This document shows, in pieces, positions 1 through 8,580 of a DNA stretch of 64,000 nucleotides. The position numbers were made by a program, and so were the translations under genes. The notes under the pieces were generated by a model. The model was not told the origin of the DNA. It made no database searches and worked only from the letters and a program-made list of their open reading frames with translations. The DNA comes from Bacteroidaceae bacterium (lineage in GTDB: Bacteria; Bacteroidota; Bacteroidia; Bacteroidales; Bacteroidaceae): assembly GCA_016280445.1 (NCBI GenBank), contig JAEEGS010000013.1:1-64000 (forward strand). Reading direction: 5' to 3'. The stretch's first letter is position 1, and each line of letters opens with the position of its first letter.

Positions 1-1497
1 CCTGCCCAAGCAGGAAACCTGCAAGATGTCGTGTCCTTTGCCGACAGCATCTACGCCTTCTTCAGTACAGGACAACTTGCTGTCTATCAGAAAGACGGAC
101 ACATAGCCTACCTTTCGAAAGCATATGGCGAACCACAACGGAAAAAGTATGCCAGCACATCACTGGTCGTTCTTGGAACAGACCACTGTTTCTACCAAGT
201 GCGTACAGGCAACGGCGGCTCCATCCTCCAATCGTTCAACCCTCGCACTCACCAATGGCACCAATTGATGACCAGTTCCTCTTGGATGCACACCCTGACA
301 CCCACACCTACGGGAATGCTCTACCTGACCACCCCCGACGGCTACCTACGCATCAACCCCACCACAGGCGAGAAAGAGTTGTTCAAAGAACTGCGTCTGC
401 CAGACGGCACCACTCTCACCACTGGCATCAACACCGTATGGCTTGACCGCGAAGGGGGCATCTGGCTTGGCACCTACAACAACGGACTGCTCTACACATC
501 GCCTCTCTCTGGCCTCTTCGACACCCGTCCCATCGACATTGAGGTACACCCCATCCTCTCAGCCATATACCTGCACGGACAGACCCTGCAAGCAGGACAG
601 ACCTATGATGGTGACACCCTGCTTAGCGTCACCCCACCCTACGTCAGCCACCTCTCCCTTGCCCACGACCAAAACTCGCTGGCCTTTCAGTTCTCCACCA
701 TGAACTACGTGCGACCCCGCAGCACCTACTACCGCTACCGTCTCTCGGGTATCAGCGGACAGTGGCACATTCTCTCCGCCGACACGACCAACCATCAAGT
801 CGATGACAAAGGCATCTTCTACCTTCCCTTGGTCAGCCTCTCGCCAGGCGACTACACTCTTGAGGTGATGGCCACCACCAACCCTGCCCATTGGAATCCA
901 GCCGATGTGCGCAGCATCACCTTCACCATCCGACCACCTTGGTGGCAGACCCCCATCGCCTACCTTACCTATTTATTATTAGGCATAGCCACCCTCTTCA
1001 TCCTCTTCAACCTTCACCGCCGCCACTTGCAGCGCAAAAGCCGTGAAGACATGCTCCTCCTGCGCATCCAGAACCTCGTCGAACAGGTCAACCGCTACGA
1101 ACACTCCGAAGCCATCGTCATGCTTAACGAGCCAGACCCAGTCAGTCCAACAGCCACACTCCCTGAACCCACACCCCAAGAGAAAGAATTTATGGCCCGT
1201 GCCACCCAGCTTGTAGAACAACACATCACCGACTCCACCTACAACGTGGAACGGCTGGCCGCCGACCTCTGCATGGAGCGCACAGGACTCTACAAACGGC
1301 TCACCCTCCTCATGCAGCAGTCGCCCGTAGCCTTCATCCGCAGCATCCGGCTCCACCGCGCTGCCCATATGCTACAAGAGGGAAACATGACCGTGACCGA
1401 CATAGCCGAACACACAGGCTTCGGCTCCACCAGTTACTTCAGCAAATGCTTCCAGAAGGAATTTGGCTGCAAACCATCAGAATATCCCCCCCAATAA
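1..1497 (+). CDS. Membrane-bound AraC-type regulator with periplasmic propeller sensor (5' truncated)
   Basis: The frame is open from the first base, so the N-terminus lies outside the window. The visible part holds a Reg_prop-type propeller repeat (NTVWLDREGGIWLGT), then a Y_Y_Y-like beta-sandwich, one transmembrane helix (YLTYLLLGIATLFILF, around 963-1010) and a C-terminal AraC helix-turn-helix domain (from about 1180). This is the sensor and output architecture of Bacteroidetes hybrid two-component systems, but no histidine kinase, ATPase or receiver domain lies between the membrane helix and the DNA-binding domain; only about 55 linker residues do. By analogy with SusR-type regulators it probably senses an oligosaccharide in the periplasm and activates adjacent genes. 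The GH26 and GH31 genes downstream are the likely targets. The domain reading is firm; the ligand is unknown. Confidence 0.8.
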   Translation, partial: PAQAGNLQDVVSFADSIYAFFSTGQLAVYQKDGHIAYLSKAYGEPQRKKYASTSLVVLGTDHCFYQVRTGNGGSILQSFNPRTHQWHQLMTSSSWMHTLTPTPTGMLYLTTPDGYLRINPTTGEKELFKELRLPDGTTLTTGINTVWLDREGGIWLGTYNNGLLYTSPLSGLFDTRPIDIEVHPILSAIYLHGQTLQAGQTYDGDTLLSVTPPYVSHLSLAHDQNSLAFQFSTMNYVRPRSTYYRYRLSGISGQWHILSADTTNHQVDDKGIFYLPLVSLSPGDYTLEVMATTNPAHWNPADVRSITFTIRPPWWQTPIAYLTYLLLGIATLFILFNLHRRHLQRKSREDMLLLRIQNLVEQVNRYEHSEAIVMLNEPDPVSPTATLPEPTPQEKEFMARATQLVEQHITDSTYNVERLAADLCMERTGLYKRLTLLMQQSPVAFIRSIRLHRAAHMLQEGNMTVTDIAEHTGFGSTSYFSKCFQKEFGCKPSEYPPQ

Positions 1498-1564
1498 GCC
1501 CTTTTTCAACATTTGTTACACAAGACATCATCATTTGTTATACACTCCAAAAAACAAACATCCC

Positions 1565-1572
1565 TAACTTTG
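1565..1572 (+). promoter_or_regulatory. Bacteroidetes -7 box upstream of the GH26 locus
   Basis: TAACTTTG followed by CACC lies 45 bases before the ATG at 1617. It fits the TAnnTTTG consensus. A correctly spaced -33 TTG is not obvious. Confidence 0.6.
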
Positions 1573-1616
1573 CACCATCAAAACCAACTCAATCCAAAAC
1601 TAATCAAAACAAAACG

Positions 1617-2531
1617 ATGGAAAAGAAACTTTTACTGTCAGCCATGCTACTCTTGTCCATGATGGGAGCAAGAGCCACGGAAACGGTCATCTGGCAAGGT
1701 TCCAAATCGTTCGCAAGTTGGAGTGATGTGCTCAACATCGAGGGCAGACTATTCAGCCAGACAAAGGCAGATGATGTGCTGCATCTGAGCATCACCGCCT
1801 CAGCAGGAGCACAGTTGCAACTCTCGTGGGGAAACGAATGGACGTGCTTCGAAGGCTTGGAACACAAAGACATCAGCGGTGATGATGAGATGGTGCTCAC
1901 CGCTTCCGATGTCACCCGTCTGCGTCAGGGCATACACATCAAGGGGACCAACTTCACCCTCACCGCCGTCACTCTCAGCAGCAACGACGGGCAATACACC
2001 ACACAGGCAGAAGACCTCTTCGCATGGAAAGACATGCTCCTAAGTGGAGCCACTCAGGGAGAGACCTGCACAGTCGGACTCAAAGCCTACGGCGGAGCAG
2101 GATGGTACTGGCCCGAAACGGTCGATTTGAGCGGCTACGGCAGCATCGTTGTCGAACTCCTGCAGCCTGCAGCGGAAACCATGACCCTGCAGTTGTTCTA
2201 TGGTGAAAAAGGTGTCAAAAGCCAAGTCATCGCCAAAGGAGCCATGCAGGGCAAACTCACGCTTTCCACAACTCACAAGAAGGCTTATAGTCTCAACATC
2301 ATCTCCGAGAAGGCACTGGCGGTGAGCATCAGCAGTGTCAATCTGACCGACAGGCAGGGCAACCCCACCCCGACAGGGGTCAACACACCACAAGCCGACA
2401 GCCATCCCATCGTCGGCACAGAATATTACACCCTCGCCGGAGTGCGGCTCACCCACCCCCAAGCAGGCATCAACATGGTCAAACAATACACAGCAGGAGG
2501 CCGAACCGTTGTTCGGAAAGAATGGAAATGA
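1617..2531 (+). CDS. Exported carbohydrate-binding-like protein
   Basis: The start at 1617 (MEKKLLLSAMLLLSMM) gives a clean signal peptide; an in-frame ATG at 1446 lies inside the preceding gene and is rejected. The mature protein has two successive beta-rich segments of about 100 residues, each rich in Trp and Gly (WQGSKSFASW; later FAWKDMLLSG, GAGWYWPETV), a pattern seen in carbohydrate-binding modules. The C-terminus carries a short tail (EYYTLAGVRL... then a basic end) that recurs in two other exported proteins of this window. The stop overlaps the GH26 start by ATGA (2528-2531), so the two are translationally coupled. A glycan-binding partner of the GH26 enzyme is the likely role, by inference; no named family was recognised. 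Confidence 0.65.
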   Translation: MEKKLLLSAMLLLSMMGARATETVIWQGSKSFASWSDVLNIEGRLFSQTKADDVLHLSITASAGAQLQLSWGNEWTCFEGLEHKDISGDDEMVLTASDVTRLRQGIHIKGTNFTLTAVTLSSNDGQYTTQAEDLFAWKDMLLSGATQGETCTVGLKAYGGAGWYWPETVDLSGYGSIVVELLQPAAETMTLQLFYGEKGVKSQVIAKGAMQGKLTLSTTHKKAYSLNIISEKALAVSISSVNLTDRQGNPTPTGVNTPQADSHPIVGTEYYTLAGVRLTHPQAGINMVKQYTAGGRTVVRKEWK

Positions 2532-3520
2532 AGAAACTCCTTTGCATACTTGCACTGACGGGGCTGGTGGCCACAGTCAGTGCGCAGATAGACGAACATC
2601 CAGCCGACCCCGATGCCAACAAGGCGACCCGCGAACTCTACCGCTACTTGCGCGAGGAGGTGTGGGGAAAGAAGGTTCTTTCAGGTTGTCAGGCAGAATG
2701 GAACTACAACACGAACGATGCAGAGCGCATCTACGAGGCAAGCGGCATGTACCCAAAGGTGAATGTGTTCGACTTTCAGCACTTCGACCAGTCGTGGATC
2801 AACTACCGCACTCCCACCGCCCTACAGTGGTATCAGGCTGGGGGTATCGTCTCCTTCATGTGGCACATCCACATGCCCACCAACGCCTTTGCCGAACAGA
2901 AAGCCGGCTGGGAAGGTTTCTACATCACAGGCGACCGTCCCTGCCACATCCTGCCCTCGCGCTGTGCGACAGAAGGAACGCTGGAGAACCGCATCTTCCA
3001 GCGCAAACTTGAGGGTGTGGCGCAGTTGCTGCTCTACTACCAGAGCCAGGGCATCCCCATCCTCTGGCGGCCCCTGCACGAAGCCTCTGGCCGATGGTTC
3101 TGGTGGGGTGCCGAAGATGGCGAAGCCTACAAACGGCTTTACCGCTACATGTTCCACTACTTTGCCGAAGCAGGCATCCACAACCTCATCTGGGTGTGGA
3201 CATCCGAGGTGGGCGATGACGACTGGTACCCTGGCGACGAGTATGTAGATATAGTGGCACGTGACGGTTACGCCAAAAACAACACCACCCACATCTCACA
3301 AGCCGCCGACTTCCACCGATTGCGCCAGGCTCACCCCAACAAGATGACCGCCATGCCCGAATGTAACAGTGTGCCTTCGTGGGAGAACATGCAGAAGGAT
3401 GATGCCCTCTGGCTCATGGTGGCCCCCTGGTGTGGAGGCGGAGCCTTCGACCACGGCAACACGCCTGAGTTCTGGCAGCAGTTTCTGTCGGAAGAAAACA
3501 TCATCAGCAGAGAAAAGTGA
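2528..3520 (+). CDS. Exported GH26 beta-mannanase-type glycoside hydrolase
   Basis: The start at 2528 is preferred over 2522 because it gives the ATGA overlap with the upstream stop and a standard signal peptide (MKKLLCILALTGLVATVSAQ). The motif WRPLHEASGRWFWWG is the family 26 acid/base motif, with the catalytic Glu at about residue 185. The nucleophile is probably the Glu of MPECNS at about residue 278. Family 26 enzymes mostly cleave beta-1,4-mannans; some act on beta-1,3-xylan or mixed-linkage glucan. At 330 residues it is a single catalytic domain. No lipobox cysteine is visible, so it is probably periplasmic. With the GH31 gene downstream it forms part of a polysaccharide-utilisation locus for a mannan-containing glycan. 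Confidence 0.88.
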   Translation: MKKLLCILALTGLVATVSAQIDEHPADPDANKATRELYRYLREEVWGKKVLSGCQAEWNYNTNDAERIYEASGMYPKVNVFDFQHFDQSWINYRTPTALQWYQAGGIVSFMWHIHMPTNAFAEQKAGWEGFYITGDRPCHILPSRCATEGTLENRIFQRKLEGVAQLLLYYQSQGIPILWRPLHEASGRWFWWGAEDGEAYKRLYRYMFHYFAEAGIHNLIWVWTSEVGDDDWYPGDEYVDIVARDGYAKNNTTHISQAADFHRLRQAHPNKMTAMPECNSVPSWENMQKDDALWLMVAPWCGGGAFDHGNTPEFWQQFLSEENIISREK

Positions 3521-3557
3521 ATCGAAACTTACTTAATTTTTAATTACCCATAAATAT

Positions 3558-5936
3558 ATGAAAAAAAACATCTTGACCAGTCTCATGCTGACAGTATGCC
3601 TCAGCATGAGCGCACAAACCATCGAGTTCTACACGCCACGAACGGTGCGTATCACTAAAACTGCCCAGGGAGGGCAAGAGGAGAAGAAGTCTCTGGTGGT
3701 GATTGCCAAGCCCGAACAGGTGAAGGTGACCAAGACCCAACAGGGCGATGCCACCATCTACAAGAGTTCAGCACTTACCGTTACCGTGAAGGGCGGTTTT
3801 GTCTCTTTTGCCGACAGCAAGGGCAACCTCCTCACCGCTGAGGGCGAGAGTGCTTTCACACCCATCACCACAGGTCCCGATGCGGGTGCCTGGAAGGTGA
3901 AACAGACATGGACACTCGATGCTGACGAGGGCATCTACGGCATCGGTCTGCTGCAGAATGGCAAGATGAGCCAGCGTGGTGAGAACCGTCGCATGGAGCA
4001 GAACAATCTGGAGGACTATGCCCACTTCTATCAGACCATCAAGGGCTATGGCATCTACTGGGACAACTACGCCCCCACCCGTCTCGTCACTCCTGCCGAC
4101 AATCAGGCTGGCAATGTGGAGTTGGAATCGGAAGTGGGCAAGCTCATCGACTACTACTTCATGTATGGCGGCGATGCCGACGGCGTGATTGCCGAGATGC
4201 GTCACCTCTCAGGCTCCGTGCCCATGATGCCCCTGTGGACATACGGTTTCCATCAGAGCCGCGAACGCTACAAGTCGCAGCAGGAACTGCTCGAGGTGGT
4301 GCACAAGTATCGTGACCTGAAGGTTCCTTTCGATGGCATCATTCAGGACTGGCAGTACTGGGGCAGCAACTACAACTGGAACGCGATGGAGTTCCTCAAC
4401 CCTGACTTCGACCGTGCCCAGCAGATGATTGACGAGGTGCATGGGCTGAATGCCCACATGAGCATCAGCATCTGGGCATCGTTTGGTCCCGAAACCAAGG
4501 GCTATAAGGAACTGGACGAGAAGGGACACCTGTTCCACTTCCAGACCTGGCCACAAAGCGGTCTGCCACAATGGCCGCCACGCATGGACTACCCCAGCGG
4601 TGTGCGTGTCTACGACCCCTACAGCGCTGAAGCCCGCGACATCTACTGGCAGAATCTCTCACGCCTGCACAAGATGGGCATCGATGCCTGGTGGATGGAC
4701 TCTACCGACCCCGACCACCACAGCTACAAGGACAGCGACCTCGACGAGATGTGTGCGATGGGCAGTTACAGGAGTGTGCGCAATGCCTTCCCACTCATGA
4801 CCGTGGGCGGTGTGTATGACCACCAGCGTGCTGTCGACAACACCAAGCGTGTGTTCATCCTCACCCGTTCTTACTTCGCAGGTCAGCAGCGCTATGGTGC
4901 CAACACCTGGAGCGGCGACATCGGTTCCTCATGGGAAAGCCTGCGCAAACAAGTGCCTATCTGCCTCAACTACACGCTGACCGCCAATCCTCACGTGAAC
5001 TGCGACATCGGCGGCTTCTTCGCCAACTCCTACAACACCCAGGGCTTCAACTCCGCCACACGCAATCCGCAGTATCAGGAGCTCTACACCCGTTGGATGC
5101 AGTTCGGTGCCTTCACCCCCATGATGCGCAGCCACGGCACAGAGGTGTATCGTGAACTCTACTACTACGGTCAGGCAGGCGAACCTGTCTACGATGCGCT
5201 GGTCGATGCCGTGAAGCTTCGCTACCGCTTCCTGCCCTACATCTACAGCCAGTCGTGGCAGGTGACCAAGCACAACGACTCCTTCATGCGCGCCCTTTTC
5301 ATGGACTTCAAGGCTGACAAGCAGACCTGGAACAACAACCGCCAGTACATGTTTGGCCACAACATCCTCGTATGTCCTGTGGTCGACCCGCTCTACACCC
5401 AAGAGAAGATTGTGAGGACCGACCCCATGTCGGGTTGGGACAAGAAAGAGGGTGAGCGCGAGACCTATGCCAAAGTGGACTGGACAGCCGCCAAGACCTA
5501 CAACGTCTATCTGCCCGCAGGCACCAAATGGTACGACTACTGGACAAACACCCTCCTCGACGGTGGACAGACCTTGGCAGCAGCCGCACCCCTCAGCCAC
5601 TCGCCTCTCTACATCAAGGCAGGCTCCATCCTTCCTCTGGGTCCTGACGTGCAGTATGCCAACGAGAACCAGTTCGACAACCTCGATCTTGTCGTCTATC
5701 CAGGCGCCAACGCCACCTTCACCCTCTACGAAGACGAAGGCGACAACTACAACTACGAGAAGGGGCAATACACCACCATCCCGCTCACATGGAACGACCG
5801 CAGCAAGACCCTCACCATCGGCAAGCGCACAGGCTCGTTCGAGGGCATGAAGGCCACTCGCACCTTCCATGTGAAAATCATCGGCGGCAGTGAGAAGACC
5901 GTCACTTACAGCGGCAAGGCTATCACTGTGAAATAA
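3558..5936 (+). CDS. Exported GH31 alpha-glycosidase
   Basis: The 792-residue protein starts with a signal peptide (MKKNILTSLMLTVCLSMSAQ). It contains an N-terminal galactose-mutarotase-like domain, then the family 31 barrel with WWMDSTDPD (nucleophile Asp near residue 381) and WSGDIGSSW (acid/base Asp near residue 454). A beta-sandwich and a DUF5110-like domain follow. The family covers alpha-glucosidases, alpha-xylosidases and some alpha-galactosidases; the sequence alone does not settle the substrate. It lies 37 bases after the GH26 gene with no clear promoter between them and ends at a strong terminator, so it is the last gene of this transcription unit. Removal of alpha-linked side sugars in the periplasm is inferred. 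Confidence 0.88.
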   Translation: MKKNILTSLMLTVCLSMSAQTIEFYTPRTVRITKTAQGGQEEKKSLVVIAKPEQVKVTKTQQGDATIYKSSALTVTVKGGFVSFADSKGNLLTAEGESAFTPITTGPDAGAWKVKQTWTLDADEGIYGIGLLQNGKMSQRGENRRMEQNNLEDYAHFYQTIKGYGIYWDNYAPTRLVTPADNQAGNVELESEVGKLIDYYFMYGGDADGVIAEMRHLSGSVPMMPLWTYGFHQSRERYKSQQELLEVVHKYRDLKVPFDGIIQDWQYWGSNYNWNAMEFLNPDFDRAQQMIDEVHGLNAHMSISIWASFGPETKGYKELDEKGHLFHFQTWPQSGLPQWPPRMDYPSGVRVYDPYSAEARDIYWQNLSRLHKMGIDAWWMDSTDPDHHSYKDSDLDEMCAMGSYRSVRNAFPLMTVGGVYDHQRAVDNTKRVFILTRSYFAGQQRYGANTWSGDIGSSWESLRKQVPICLNYTLTANPHVNCDIGGFFANSYNTQGFNSATRNPQYQELYTRWMQFGAFTPMMRSHGTEVYRELYYYGQAGEPVYDALVDAVKLRYRFLPYIYSQSWQVTKHNDSFMRALFMDFKADKQTWNNNRQYMFGHNILVCPVVDPLYTQEKIVRTDPMSGWDKKEGERETYAKVDWTAAKTYNVYLPAGTKWYDYWTNTLLDGGQTLAAAAPLSHSPLYIKAGSILPLGPDVQYANENQFDNLDLVVYPGANATFTLYEDEGDNYNYEKGQYTTIPLTWNDRSKTLTIGKRTGSFEGMKATRTFHVKIIGGSEKTVTYSGKAITVK

Positions 5937-5950
5937 GACATCCGCATACA

Positions 5951-5990
5951 AAAAAACGGGGTACAGGAGATATTCTGTGCCCCGTTTTTT
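5951..5990 (+). terminator. Intrinsic terminator after the GH31 gene
   Basis: Two arms (AAAAAACGGGGTACAG and CTGTGCCCCGTTTTTT) pair with one mismatch around an 8-base loop and end in a T run, 15 bases after the stop codon. Confidence 0.85.
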
Positions 5991-6054
5991 ATGCTACATA
6001 TCGGAACTTCTCCGTTTCTTCTTTCATCTCACACGCGAAACCAGACACAAGGAC

Positions 6055-6155
6055 CTTCCAGTGCCTCTTTATCGGTGTGAGTCACACCGAGGGGGTCGGT
6101 CTGAGTCACACCGCCACCCCCGGTGTGACTCAGACCGTTTTTGAGGATGTGGAAG
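6055..6155. repeat. Structured palindromic intergenic element, copy 1
   Basis: The 101-bp element is bounded by imperfect 13-bp inverted termini (6055-6067 and 6143-6155; consensus CTTCCACAGCCTC). Inside are three 17-bp units at 6073-6089, 6097-6113 and 6121-6137, a period of exactly 24. Unit 1 is a perfect odd palindrome, CGGTGTGAGTCACACCG. Unit 2 is CGGTCTGAGTCACACCG, and unit 3 is its exact reverse complement. Five A/T-rich bases separate each terminus from the nearest unit. The copy at 48841-48939 has the same layout with different unit sequences. It lies in the 350-bp gap between the GH31 terminator and the promoter of the BASS gene; no gene was seen there. Confidence 0.85.
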
Positions 6156-6202
6156 AATCGAAAAGCAGGCTGTGGAAGGGAGGAAAGGGAGATACTCTCA
6201 CT

Positions 6203-6265
6203 CGACAAAAAACAATAAAAACGTTTTTCTTGTTTTTGTGCTCACTTAATCGTAACTTTGCACCC
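6203..6265 (+). repeat. Promoter-bearing repeat cassette (BASS gene copy)
   Basis: About 63 bases are nearly identical to 10499-10562 upstream of hisS. Both run from CGACAAAA through ACAATAAAAA, a T-rich stretch and GTGCTCACTTA to the -7 box and TTTGCACCC. The cassette supplies the promoter of the next gene. Confidence 0.8.
6253..6260 (+). promoter_or_regulatory. Promoter of the BASS transporter gene
   Basis: TAACTTTG, with a TTG at 6230-6232 (20-base spacer), matches the Bacteroidetes promoter consensus. It lies 27 bases before the ATG at 6287. Confidence 0.8.
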
Positions 6266-6286
6266 GATTTATATAATACGATTGAA

Positions 6287-7270
6287 ATGTACAAGATTCT
6301 CAAATTCATCAGTGACACGCTGAGCGGGAAGGCAAGCATCTTCATCATCCTGACGGCTGTGGTCACGTTCTTCTTCCCCAGCATCTTCGAGTGGGTGAAG
6401 GGCGATACACAAACGATCATTCTCGGCATCATCATGTTGACGATGGGACTGACGCTGACTCCCGATGACTTTAAGTTGCTGGCGAAGCGTCCGTTGGACA
6501 TCCTCATCGGCGCGGTGGCACAGTTCACCATCATGCCGTTGGTGGCTTTCTCGCTGTCGTGGCTGTTCAGTCAGGTGCCTGCCTTTGCACCCTACAGCAC
6601 GGCAATGGCGATTGGCATCATTCTGGTGGGCTGCTGTCCGGGCGGCGTATCGAGCAACATCATGTCGTTTCTCTGCAAGGGCGATGTGGCTTACTCGGTG
6701 GGCATGACTTGTGCATCGACGCTGCTGGCTCCTGTGCTCACTCCCCTGCTGGTACTTTGGCTCGCGGGAGAGCGTGTGGATGTGGATGCTTGGGGTATGT
6801 TCAAGCAGATTCTTATCGTCACCATCCTCCCCATTGCCATTGGTTTCTTCCTCAATGTTTGGCTTGGACATAAGGATGTGTTCAGAAAAATACAGGGCTG
6901 CATGCCGGGTGTGTCGGTGTTGAGCCTCGCTTGCATCGTGGGCGGCGTCATCACTGCTGTGCACGACCCGCTGGTGGAGAACGGGCTTGTGCTCTTCCTC
7001 CTCACCTTCGGCATGGTGTTTTGCCACAATACGATTGGTTATGTGTTGGGTTACTCGGTGGGACGACTCTGCCACTTCTCCGTGGCGAAGAAGCGCACCC
7101 TCTCCATCGAGGTGGGCATGCAGAACGCAGGTCTTGGCACGAACCTCGCCATGACTTTCTTCGTGGCCACCAACCCGATGGCTGTCGTTCCTTGTGCCAT
7201 CTCGTGTGCATGGCACAGCATCAGCGGCACGATTTTAGCGAATATCTTTTCACATAGAGACAAGGAATAG
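6287..7270 (+). CDS. Bile acid:sodium symporter (BASS) family transporter
   Basis: The start at 6287 is chosen because the promoter lies just upstream; the longer frame from 6077 runs through a repeat element. The 327-residue protein has about nine or ten hydrophobic helices and carries the family signatures GCCPGGVSSN and EVGMQNAGLG, which form the sodium and substrate site in this fold. BASS proteins import organic anions (bile acids, pantothenate, pyruvate and others) with sodium across the inner membrane. The actual substrate cannot be told from the sequence. The next gene starts 5 bases downstream and is probably co-transcribed. Confidence 0.85.
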   Translation: MYKILKFISDTLSGKASIFIILTAVVTFFFPSIFEWVKGDTQTIILGIIMLTMGLTLTPDDFKLLAKRPLDILIGAVAQFTIMPLVAFSLSWLFSQVPAFAPYSTAMAIGIILVGCCPGGVSSNIMSFLCKGDVAYSVGMTCASTLLAPVLTPLLVLWLAGERVDVDAWGMFKQILIVTILPIAIGFFLNVWLGHKDVFRKIQGCMPGVSVLSLACIVGGVITAVHDPLVENGLVLFLLTFGMVFCHNTIGYVLGYSVGRLCHFSVAKKRTLSIEVGMQNAGLGTNLAMTFFVATNPMAVVPCAISCAWHSISGTILANIFSHRDKE

Positions 7271-7275
7271 AACAT

Positions 7276-8562
7276 ATGGTACTCAACTACATCTGGATAG
7301 CATTCTTCCTGTTGGCGGCCGTGTGCGCCATCATCCAATGTTTCACTGGCAACACGGGCGTGTTTGCCGACATCATCAATTCGACTTTCGAGAATTCCAA
7401 AACCGCCTTTGAGATTTCCCTCGGCCTCACGGGTGTCCTCTCCCTCTGGATGGGCATCATGAAGATTGGCGAACAGGGAGGCATCGTCAACGTGCTTTCG
7501 AAGGCTCTCAGCCCTCTTTTCAGCCGACTCTTCCCCGACATTCCCAAGGGACATCCAGCCACGGGCCACATCTTCATGAACATCGCGGCCAATATGCTCG
7601 GTTTGGACAATGCTGCCACTCCCCTCGGCCTGAAAGCCATGGAGAGCATGCAGGAACTGAACGTCCAGAAAAACAAGGAATTGGGTGAGTTGAACAAGTG
7701 GTCGGAAGAACAAGTGACGAAACAGAACGAGACTGCGACCAACCCGATGATTATGTTCCTGGTGCTCAACACCTCAGGACTGACCATCATCCCTGTCAGC
7801 ATCATGGTCTATCGTGCCCAACTCGGTGCCGCTCAACCCACCGACATTTTCGTGCCCATCCTTCTTGCCACCCTCGCTGCCACCCTCGCTGGCATCATCG
7901 TCACCAGCATCTACCAACGCATCAACCTGTTTCAGCCTGTATTGCTCGGATTCCTCGGTGGCTTGTGTCTGCTTGTGGCAGGCACCATCTGGGCTTTCAG
8001 CCAAATGGACAAGGACACCATGGACACGGTGAGCACTTTCGCCGCCAACGTCATTCTCTTCGGCATCATCCTCACCTTCATCATCGCTGGCTTGATTAAG
8101 CGAGTGAATGTGTATGAAGCCTTCATCGAAGGTGCCAAGGAGGGCTTCACCACTGCGGTGCGTGTCATCCCTTATCTCGTCGCCATCCTGATTGCCATTG
8201 GTGTGTTCCGTGCCAGCGGTGGCATGGACATCTTCATCGGCGGCATCAACTGGCTCGTGGAACTCTGCGGCGGCAACACCGACTTTGTGGCAGCCCTGCC
8301 CACCGCTCTGATGAAGCCCCTCTCAGGCTCAGGAGCACGAGGCATGATGGTTGACACCATGACCACCTACGGTGCCGACTCTTTCGCCGGTCGCCTGGCC
8401 TGCATCTTCCAAGGCTCCACCGACACCACTTTCTACATCCTTGCCGTTTATTTCGGCTCTGTCGGTATCCGCCACACACGCCATGCGGTCACCAGCGGGC
8501 TTCTGGCCGACCTTGCAGGCATCATTGCCGCCATCGCCGTGGCCTATTTCTTTTTTGCATAA
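7276..8562 (+). CDS. Nucleoside recognition (SpmA/SpmB fusion-like) membrane protein
   Basis: The 428-residue polytopic membrane protein has two halves that each resemble the Gate/nucleoside-recognition domain. The first contains GHPATGHIFMNIAANMLGLD and the second contains SGSGARGMMVDTM and FQGSTDTTFYILAVYFG. This is the arrangement expected when spore maturation proteins A and B are joined, which is common in non-sporulating Bacteroidetes. The role in these organisms is not established; transport or envelope function is usually suggested. It sits between the BASS gene (5-base gap) and sufS (18-base gap) on the same strand, so the three probably form one operon. Confidence 0.8.
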   Translation: MVLNYIWIAFFLLAAVCAIIQCFTGNTGVFADIINSTFENSKTAFEISLGLTGVLSLWMGIMKIGEQGGIVNVLSKALSPLFSRLFPDIPKGHPATGHIFMNIAANMLGLDNAATPLGLKAMESMQELNVQKNKELGELNKWSEEQVTKQNETATNPMIMFLVLNTSGLTIIPVSIMVYRAQLGAAQPTDIFVPILLATLAATLAGIIVTSIYQRINLFQPVLLGFLGGLCLLVAGTIWAFSQMDKDTMDTVSTFAANVILFGIILTFIIAGLIKRVNVYEAFIEGAKEGFTTAVRVIPYLVAILIAIGVFRASGGMDIFIGGINWLVELCGGNTDFVAALPTALMKPLSGSGARGMMVDTMTTYGADSFAGRLACIFQGSTDTTFYILAVYFGSVGIRHTRHAVTSGLLADLAGIIAAIAVAYFFFA

Positions 8563-8580
8563 CAACCACACAACACCACC

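Noticed and set aside
6077..6286. N-terminal extension of the BASS transporter from an upstream ATG
   Set aside because: It passes through the palindromic element and the promoter; the start at 6287 gives the usual N-terminus.
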